A stretch of DNA of 11,732 nucleotides from an uncultured Rhizobiaceae group bacterium (GTDB taxonomy: Bacteria; Pseudomonadota; Alphaproteobacteria; Rhizobiales; Rhizobiaceae): the NCBI GenBank assembly GCA_905479965.1, contig CAJQOR010000227.1, forward strand, positions 1 to 11,732. Direction: 5' to 3'. Below, piece after piece: positions 1 through 5,102 of the stretch. The stretch's first letter is position 1. Each line of letters starts with the position of its first letter. A program made the position numbers and the translations under genes. A model generated the notes under the pieces. It saw only the letters and a program-made list of their open reading frames with translations, did not search any database and was not told where the DNA came from.

Positions 1-307
1 CGCCGTTCTGACCGAAACCCGGTATAAACTCTGAAACAGGGTCATAGAGTGATAACTCACCCTTTTCAATCAGACGCATTGCAGCAATAGAAACAACTGG
101 TTTTGTCATGGAGGCTATCCAGTAGACAGTTTCACGTGTTGCTGGATCACCTTGTGGGTTGGCAATACCGAATTCACTCGCGTGAACACACTTGCCCGCG
201 CGACGAACCTCAAGTGCACCATTTTTGAGACTACCGGCTGCCAACTCCCGAGAAATCCACATCTCGGCAGGTACGGGATTAAATTGAATTTCGGAGTTTA
301 TGTTCAC
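1..307 (-). CDS. Beta-lactamase-related serine hydrolase (AmpC-like/esterase family), 3' part missing
   Basis: This is the N-terminal 102 residues of a serine hydrolase of the class C beta-lactamase/penicillin-binding-protein-like family (COG1680 type); the rest lies beyond the left edge. The nucleophile motif SxxK is present as S66-M-T-K69 within the context YWIASMTKP, followed by a conserved helix and LYDPVSEFIPGF, all typical of the family. The stretch before it (ISRELAAG, then GKCVHASEFG) matches the usual first strands. I chose GTG at 307 because it overlaps the permease stop in a GTGA arrangement and because an in-frame TAA lies a short way upstream. ATG at 262 is a possible later start but would remove conserved sequence. 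No signal peptide is visible, so it is probably cytoplasmic. Members include esterases and amide hydrolases, and beta-lactam resistance should not be inferred. Coupling to the TRAP permease suggests it acts on the imported compound (inference). Confidence 0.85.
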   Translation of the reverse strand, partial: MNINSEIQFNPVPAEMWISRELAAGSLKNGALEVRRAGKCVHASEFGIANPQGDPATRETVYWIASMTKPVVSIAAMRLIEKGELSLYDPVSEFIPGFGQNG

Positions 308-2322
308 CGCATCAAATCCGGTAAGAAAGTGATCAGGTTAGGATACGCAAAAAACAAAACAATCATAGCTAGGAAGGCAGCGACAAAGGGCAATGTTCCC
401 GTCGATATCTGCGAGAGTGTGACGCGCTTATCTGAAACACCGGACAGCACATATAGGATCATTCCAACTGGCGGTGTTATCAACCCAATTTCGACAAGCA
501 TCACAAGCACAATACCAAACCAAAGCGGATCCCAACCTGCGGCCCCGATTACAGGTAAGATGATCGGCAGGGTCATCAAAATCATACTGATTGGTTCCAT
601 GAACATACCTAAGATCAGATAGAGAATCACGATTGCGATAAAAAGCCCAAGATCAGATAGATCCATCGCCTGAACGAACTGCACCAACGATTGTGGTATT
701 GACAGGAAGTCCACCGCAAAGCTCATAACCGATGCGCCGACTGCGATCATCAAAAGGAATGAGGTCGCAAGTGCGGCTTCTTCTAATGCATCCAAAAAAT
801 CCAAAATGGAAAGAGACCGGCGGACAAAACCTATTAAGAGCGCTCCCAAAACACCAACTGCGCCTGCTTCGGTTGGGGTAGCAATCCCGGCGTATAGTGA
901 GCCAAGAACCATGATCATGAGGATTAGGAAAGGCACGATACCCTTCATCGCAAATAGTTTTTCGCGCAGCGTCGCGCCCTTACCGACAGGAGCTGAGGAG
1001 CGGTCTAACCCGATCCAAATCAAAACAACCAGAGAAAATGCCGCAATCATCAGTATACCAGGGATAATGCCGGCCATGAATAGCTCCGTCACAGGAACTC
1101 CCGCCAATGGCCCATAGACGATCATTGCAATGCTCGGTGGGATCAAAATACCCAACGTGCCCCCTGCCGCGAGCACACCATAGGCTAATTCAGGCTTATA
1201 ACCCTCGTGCATCATCTCTGGACCCGCTACCCGACCCATAGTGGCCGCTGTGGCAAGACTTGACCCCGAAACTGCAGCAAAAATACCGGAAGCAAGAATA
1301 GATGCATGCGCCAGGCTACCGCGCAGACGCCCCATGCTTAGGCGTGCTGCTGTAAACATCTCTGTTGAGGCATTACTTCGGACCAGGATTGATCCCATCA
1401 GCACAAACATTGGGATTGCCGCCAGTTCAAAGGTGTTCACAGATTCCCAAGTACGTTCACCAATATAGTTCAGTGTAACGGGTGGGAACCAGAAAATCAT
1501 CGCAAAAATACCGATAGCAAGGAGACAAAATACCACCGGAAGACCGGAAAAGAGCAAGAAAAATAGTACTGCAATCAGGCCGATTGACTGAATGGAAAGG
1601 TCGGTATCCTCCGTCACGACAAAGAATAGTGCCACCGGAACAGTTACGGCGATTATAATGGTCAAAGCCTGTCTGCCGCCGACCAATACGGCGCTGGTTA
1701 GAGTTAAAATCCCTAAACACGCCAGAGCCTGCCATGGAGATAGATTTACTAATGCTGGGTTATACCCAACTACCAAAGCAAACAATAAGGCACCAATAGC
1801 TGGGATATATCCGACGACCCCGAATTTCGAAGGAGCATTAAACGTGAGAGCCAAAGCCAAACCGGCTAGACCCAAGACAGCAGATAGCTGAGGAATCCAC
1901 AATGGTGTGTTTAGCAAGCTCCAGCTTCGTGCCCCGCTCTCAAGGTTTTCAGCCCAAAGACCCGTCACCTTCCAAAGAGCCACGAGAGTGACGAAAGTAG
2001 CAATCCAAGACAAGGAGTTCTTGATGTCATTTTGCCTCTGCGAAGAAAACCAATTCAGAACAAAATCTACCCGAACGTTTCCATCTCGGGTCGCCACAAA
2101 TGCAGCTCCAATAAAGGTGATGATGACAACTAAGTAAGTGGAGACTTCGGTGACCCAAATCGTTGCATGACCAAAGAAACTGCGGCCAATGACTTCGAAG
2201 TTTACACTAACAAGCATCGCCAGTACTGACAGAATTGCCAGCCAGCGCGAAATAGAACCTATAAATTGACCTGCAGCCGAGGGTGCTGCTACCCCCGACT
2301 GGACCTGTGCTCGTTCATCCAT
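304..2322 (-). CDS. TRAP transporter permease, fused DctQ-DctM (small and large membrane subunits)
   Basis: This 672-residue inner-membrane protein joins both TRAP permease subunits in one chain. Residues about 22-165 form the DctQ part, containing NFEVIGRSFF and a four-helix pattern. About 168-232 holds additional hydrophobic segments. About 245-665 is DctM, with SGSSLATAATMG (352-363), AAGGTLGILIPPS (385-397), ATPTEAGAVG (481-490) and PISMILMTLPIILP (577-590). TRAP systems use an ion gradient, usually Na+, to import a ligand handed over by the DctP protein. The reading frame is open further upstream (to 2457), but that extension lies inside the solute-binding gene and reads as non-membrane, cysteine- and arginine-rich sequence. 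MDER at 2322, four bases after the upstream stop, is therefore the sensible start. The gene sits between DctP and a serine hydrolase, overlapping the latter by 4 bp. Substrate unknown. Confidence 0.95.
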   Translation of the reverse strand: MDERAQVQSGVAAPSAAGQFIGSISRWLAILSVLAMLVSVNFEVIGRSFFGHATIWVTEVSTYLVVIITFIGAAFVATRDGNVRVDFVLNWFSSQRQNDIKNSLSWIATFVTLVALWKVTGLWAENLESGARSWSLLNTPLWIPQLSAVLGLAGLALALTFNAPSKFGVVGYIPAIGALLFALVVGYNPALVNLSPWQALACLGILTLTSAVLVGGRQALTIIIAVTVPVALFFVVTEDTDLSIQSIGLIAVLFFLLFSGLPVVFCLLAIGIFAMIFWFPPVTLNYIGERTWESVNTFELAAIPMFVLMGSILVRSNASTEMFTAARLSMGRLRGSLAHASILASGIFAAVSGSSLATAATMGRVAGPEMMHEGYKPELAYGVLAAGGTLGILIPPSIAMIVYGPLAGVPVTELFMAGIIPGILMIAAFSLVVLIWIGLDRSSAPVGKGATLREKLFAMKGIVPFLILMIMVLGSLYAGIATPTEAGAVGVLGALLIGFVRRSLSILDFLDALEEAALATSFLLMIAVGASVMSFAVDFLSIPQSLVQFVQAMDLSDLGLFIAIVILYLILGMFMEPISMILMTLPIILPVIGAAGWDPLWFGIVLVMLVEIGLITPPVGMILYVLSGVSDKRVTLSQISTGTLPFVAAFLAMIVLFFAYPNLITFLPDLMR

Positions 2323-2326
2323 TCTC

Positions 2327-3328
2327 TTACTCGACGGCCGATTTCGCGGTTGCAAGCACAGAGTCCGCATCCAGACCAACGCGTTCCATGTCAACACGCC
2401 ATGCGGCAATAACAGGACCCTGAATGTCTTCCGCGTACACGCGGGTTGTCTCTTCATCTGAAATTTCCGTGAACTTCACACCCGCCTCGCGCCAAAGGCC
2501 GGGCATTTCAGCGGCACGCTCACGCCAGCGAACTTCGAAATCTGCTTCAATCGCTTCGAACTCAGCGGCAACCTTGGCCTGCAGATCTTTAGGTAGAGTA
2601 TTCCAGGCGTCGTTGTTCACTAAAACCGGCGAAGGAACAACGCTACCCAGCTTCCAGTCTGAAGCGTAAGTGACGACTGAGCCAAAGCCTGCCCCATAGG
2701 CCCAGCAGCTGTCAGTGATTACACCTTCGATGACACCTCGCTCCAAAGCGGGAAGCACTTCGCCTGCTGAAAGTGAAACAGTGATTGCGCCAAGTTCCGC
2801 ACCGATAAGACCTGTGCCGCGATTGTTTACGCGAAGTTTGCGGTCCTTCCATTCCTCAATCGTTGTGATCGGGATCGTCGAAAACAGGGTTTGGGGGCAG
2901 AATGCCGTCTCCATCAGCTCGGTCGAGTTGTAAACATCATTGTAAACTGCACGCACCTGATTGCCATACTCTGAATTAGAAAGCGCTGTCAGGTCATCGT
3001 AGCTCTCGGAAATGCTGGGCAGGCTTGGAACTGTAAAAAGCGGTTGAGAGCCCGTATAATATCCAGTCAACGGTAGTGTCATCTGCACCAGTCCATCGCG
3101 CACACCTTCTAACAAACGATTGCCTTTGACCAGCGATGAGTTTGCTGTGATGACCAGCTGGCCGTCTGTTGCTGCTGCGATGCGCGCAGGGATCGCCAGT
3201 GCAACTTCTTCATAAATGGTGCCCTTGACGGCCAAGTAAGCCAGCGTCCATTCGGTTGTTTCAGCCTGCGCAGTTACCGCGAAAAACGAAGTGCTTCCCA
3301 AAAGCAATGCAAAAATCGTATTCTTCAT
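2327..3328 (-). CDS. TRAP transporter solute-binding protein (DctP family), periplasmic
   Basis: This 333-residue protein begins with a clear signal peptide (MKN, then a hydrophobic stretch, ending AQA|E near residue 22), so it is exported to the periplasm. The mature part has DctP-family features: an early binding-lobe strand (WTLAYLAVKG), the KLRV segment at 164-167 whose arginine normally clamps a ligand carboxylate, then LGAITVSLSAGEVLPALERGVIEG (180-202) in two conserved blocks. Two cysteines (144 and 208) could form a disulfide. An upstream in-frame GTG would add five residues, but these are encoded by the Shine-Dalgarno sequence itself, so ATG at 3328 is preferred. It is the first gene of the operon. 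The likely ligand has a carboxylate, as in most of the family, but I cannot name it. Confidence 0.95.
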   Translation of the reverse strand: MKNTIFALLLGSTSFFAVTAQAETTEWTLAYLAVKGTIYEEVALAIPARIAAATDGQLVITANSSLVKGNRLLEGVRDGLVQMTLPLTGYYTGSQPLFTVPSLPSISESYDDLTALSNSEYGNQVRAVYNDVYNSTELMETAFCPQTLFSTIPITTIEEWKDRKLRVNNRGTGLIGAELGAITVSLSAGEVLPALERGVIEGVITDSCWAYGAGFGSVVTYASDWKLGSVVPSPVLVNNDAWNTLPKDLQAKVAAEFEAIEADFEVRWRERAAEMPGLWREAGVKFTEISDEETTRVYAEDIQGPVIAAWRVDMERVGLDADSVLATAKSAVE

Positions 3329-3334
3329 ATTGTG

Positions 3335-3341
3335 TCCTCCC
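3335..3341 (-). promoter_or_regulatory. Strong ribosome binding site for the DctP gene
   Basis: The minus strand reads GGGAGGA followed by six bases (CACAAT) before the ATG at 3328, a near-ideal Shine-Dalgarno sequence and spacing. It decides the start in favour of MKNT over the upstream in-frame GTG, and suggests high expression of the binding protein relative to the weakly served downstream permease. Confidence 0.85.
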
Positions 3342-3495
3342 ACAAATTTCTAATTTAAGCACCTTGTCCAGTGCCAGCAGATACAAATGCCAACGCGGAT
3401 AAACCAAGAGCAACCCGAATGGCCTAGGCTAGGCGTCCCCGAGATCTGCCCAGCTATTTTAAAAAATATATCTGGTCGTACTGGGGCACATTATT

Positions 3496-3530
3496 TATAT
3501 CGTATTCTTCCAATATTCGAGAATGATATA
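3496..3530. promoter_or_regulatory. Interrupted inverted repeat, candidate operator
   Basis: The arms TATATC (3496-3501) plus ATTCT (3504-3508) pair with AGAAT (3520-3524) plus GATATA (3525-3530). That gives 11 complementary bases, with a 2-base bulge (GT) on the left arm and an 11-base centre. It lies in the A/T-rich middle of the divergent region, about 100 bases before the regulator start. It could be a binding site for the AraC-type protein or another factor. A chance match in A/T-rich DNA is possible. Confidence 0.4.
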
Positions 3531-3562
3531 ATTTAAATTGATGCATGGCTTGTTACTGAGGA

Positions 3563-3576
3563 CACTAATGTTAGTG
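3563..3576. promoter_or_regulatory. Compact dyad CACTAA-TG-TTAGTG, candidate operator
   Basis: Two perfectly complementary 6-base arms are separated by two bases, giving operator-like symmetry. GGAC just before it (3560-3563) has a complement GTCC shortly after, at about 3583-3586. The dyad sits about 54 bases upstream of the regulator's ATG, where a repressor or autoregulator could block its own transcription. The loop is too short for an RNA hairpin, so protein binding is the more natural reading. Confidence 0.4.
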
Positions 3577-3629
3577 ATAGCGTCCACCACTACTTGATCT
3601 TTTTGTTTAAGAACGCAATTATCTTATTC

Positions 3630-4571
3630 ATGGATCAAGCGCATGGACTCCCTCTTATCGGCCAAACTTCTGACGTTGAGCACGCCCAGAGTGAAGAGCA
3701 TTGGCGTTCTGTCTTTGGTGGAGTCTGGGGTGAACTCGATATTCGGTCTGTCAAGGATGGCAAAATATCAGGAAGTCTTCATAGTCGGAAGATTGGTGCC
3801 TTGACGTTCAATCGCATTGAGTTTGGCAATCAACAGTTTGAGCGATCAAGAGCTCGCCTAGAACAACTGGAGGAACCTTTTTACTCTCTCTCATTCCCTG
3901 AGAGCGGAGAGGCTTTTTGTCAGATCGGAGATATGAACACTCGCCTTGTTCCACAAAATGCATATTTGCTAAACAACGGATTGGCGGCGAAGCTGCTGGT
4001 AAATCACGAATATTCGACTTTTAATGTGAAGATTCCAGTTTGTGCTCTAGAGCACCGATTAGGTCGCAAAACAAATATACTTTCGAGGGCCATTGTTCAG
4101 CCTGACGCGATCTTTCACATGATGCAAAGGCTAGTAGCAGAGTTGCTCAAAAATGTAACGACACTTGATGAGCAGACGGCTGCCTTCATGACAAACCAAA
4201 TGTTGGATACAGTTGCATTTTTTCTCAGCTCAGGCGGAAGTGTGTCAGAAGATAGTTTGGCAATTCAAGCAGTGAGAGCTCGGATTTTGTTTTATATCGA
4301 CTCTCAATATAGGGATCCAACTCTTACCCCCCAGACAATTGCGCATGCCTGCGGAATATCACGCAGCTATCTGTACAAGGTTTTTTCTGAAGCCCCGTCT
4401 GTCATGGCAAGAATTCGGAAACGCCGGCTGGAAGCTGCCAGAGGAATGATTGAGTTGCGAGCTGTCTCATTGACTATGACAGAAGTTGCAATGGCTTGTG
4501 GATTTTCCAACTCGAGTGAATTTTCGCGACTCTTCAAGTCGGAATATGGAGTGACGCCAAGTAGTTTTTAG
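3630..4571 (+). CDS. AraC-family transcriptional regulator
   Basis: This 313-residue DNA-binding regulator has an N-terminal AraC-binding-like (cupin-type sensor) domain at about 20-150, with the typical SLSFPESGEAFCQIG stretch. The C-terminal AraC/XylS domain spans about 213-313 and has two helix-turn-helix units: TPQTIAHACGISRSYLYKVF (233-252) and a second around 284-303 containing GFSNSSEFSRLF. ATG at 3630 is chosen over TTG at 3594, because the 12 extra residues are hydrophobic and unlike the family. Neither start has a good Shine-Dalgarno sequence. The protein stops soon after the conserved YGVTPSSF, a short tail, only about 30 bases from a transposase remnant. It is divergent from the TRAP operon and is its most likely regulator, responding to the imported compound or a product (inference). 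Confidence 0.93.
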   Translation: MDQAHGLPLIGQTSDVEHAQSEEHWRSVFGGVWGELDIRSVKDGKISGSLHSRKIGALTFNRIEFGNQQFERSRARLEQLEEPFYSLSFPESGEAFCQIGDMNTRLVPQNAYLLNNGLAAKLLVNHEYSTFNVKIPVCALEHRLGRKTNILSRAIVQPDAIFHMMQRLVAELLKNVTTLDEQTAAFMTNQMLDTVAFFLSSGGSVSEDSLAIQAVRARILFYIDSQYRDPTLTPQTIAHACGISRSYLYKVFSEAPSVMARIRKRRLEAARGMIELRAVSLTMTEVAMACGFSNSSEFSRLFKSEYGVTPSSF

Positions 4572-4598
4572 ATCATAAATTCCCATACGTCGTGCTAG

Positions 4599-4847
4599 TC
4601 TCCAGGATGGTATTACCACTTTAATTTGAGCATCGCCGATGTCGAAGATCTATTGGCAGAACGCGGGATCACTGTTAGCCGTGAGGCGATCCGTCTTTGG
4701 GTTAATCGCTTCGGCCGACATTTCGCAGGCGGCATAATCCAGCATCCCTCACGAGCAGATGCAAACAACTTGGCAATACCCACATGTCTCCTTAGGGCCA
4801 ATGGCCGAATACTTTATACCTATTTCATGACCGACGTTGAGGGGTAA
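4599..4847 (+). pseudogene. Remnant of an IS6-family transposase (N-terminal part)
   Basis: A short reading frame after a TAG at 4596-4598 contains WYYHFNLSIADVEDLLAERG followed by ITVSREAIRLWVNRFGRHFA. This is the N-terminal helix-turn-helix region of IS6/IS26-type transposases as found in alphaproteobacteria. Resemblance ends near 4726. The remaining frame to TAA at 4847 does not continue into the expected DDE catalytic domain, and no conserved DEV/DET block, start region or terminal inverted repeat is visible. It is therefore a dead fragment of roughly 40 recognisable residues. It lies directly behind the AraC-type gene and marks an old insertion or deletion scar. Family call from memory of the motif. 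Confidence 0.7.
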
Positions 4848-5102
4848 ACAGACTTCTGTCTTATCATAACCTCGGGAGGTCTGCTCTCGATGTGTAAGCT
4901 GAAATTAGGTCGCCGGATAAGGTCGGAAATTTTGTGCCAATTGCAGATATTTGCCCAATTTGATGAAAAACCTCTATTAATTATTGTGTCGAGTTAGCAG
5001 TTTGAATTTCTTCTTTCATCAACTCGACAAAATTCATTATGGCTGGAATACCGCTTAAGCTTACGCGCATATGTGCGCCCGCCGTCAGAAGAATAGCATT
5101 CG
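4848..5102. other. Non-coding stretch between transposase remnant and kinase 3' end
   Basis: I see no gene here. It contains a small CCTC-GG-GAGG hairpin near 4870, a direct repeat of AGGTCG near 4907-4926, a 9-bp inverted repeat at 4987-5029 (listed separately), a GCTTAAGC palindrome at 5053-5060 and a hairpin GCGCA-TATG-TGCGC at 5065-5078. A reading frame on the minus strand entering from the kinase (4994-5227) is a shadow and not a gene. Confidence 0.5.
4987..5029. repeat. 9-bp perfect inverted repeat downstream of the kinase gene
   Basis: TGTCGAGTT at 4987-4995 and AACTCGACA at 5021-5029 are exact reverse complements around a 25-base centre. The repeat lies 74 bases past the kinase stop. 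The loop is long and no T-run follows on the minus strand, so it is not a standard intrinsic terminator. It could be a processing or 3'-end stability structure, or a mobile-element scar. Confidence 0.45.

Larger units (their letters stand above)
3342..3629. promoter_or_regulatory. Divergent intergenic control region between TRAP operon and AraC-type regulator
   Basis: No gene is visible in this roughly 290-base stretch between the two divergent starts. It must hold promoters for both directions. The centre (about 3455-3540) is markedly A/T-rich, with runs such as TTTTAAAAAATATATC and a 10-bp palindrome AATTTAAATT at 3530-3539. A GCCTAGGC palindrome lies at 3422-3429, immediately followed by a second CTAGG. 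Two larger dyads are listed separately. I see no convincing sigma-70 -35/-10 pair on either strand, which would fit an activator-dependent promoter. Confidence 0.6.

Noticed and set aside
152..622. Plus-strand open frames across the TRAP and serine hydrolase genes (also near 806-1117, 1241-1468, 1592-1891)
   Set aside because: They are antisense shadows of strongly supported minus-strand genes, with no recognisable domains or ribosome sites.
2323..2457. Longer N-terminus for the TRAP permease starting at ATG 2457
   Set aside because: The extra 45 residues overlap the end of the DctP gene, are basic and cysteine-containing, and are unlike any DctQ start. MDER at 2322 follows the DctP stop by four bases.
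3329..3343. Upstream GTG start for DctP adding MGGHN
   Set aside because: Those codons are the Shine-Dalgarno sequence of the ATG at 3328, which begins a textbook signal peptide.
3594..3629. TTG start adding 12 residues to the AraC-type regulator
   Set aside because: The extra residues are a hydrophobic run not seen at AraC-type N-termini, and no ribosome site precedes the TTG. ATG at 3630 also lacks a good one, so this is a preference, not proof.
4987..5029. Intrinsic terminator for the kinase gene
   Set aside because: The loop is 25 bases long and no T-run follows on the transcribed strand.
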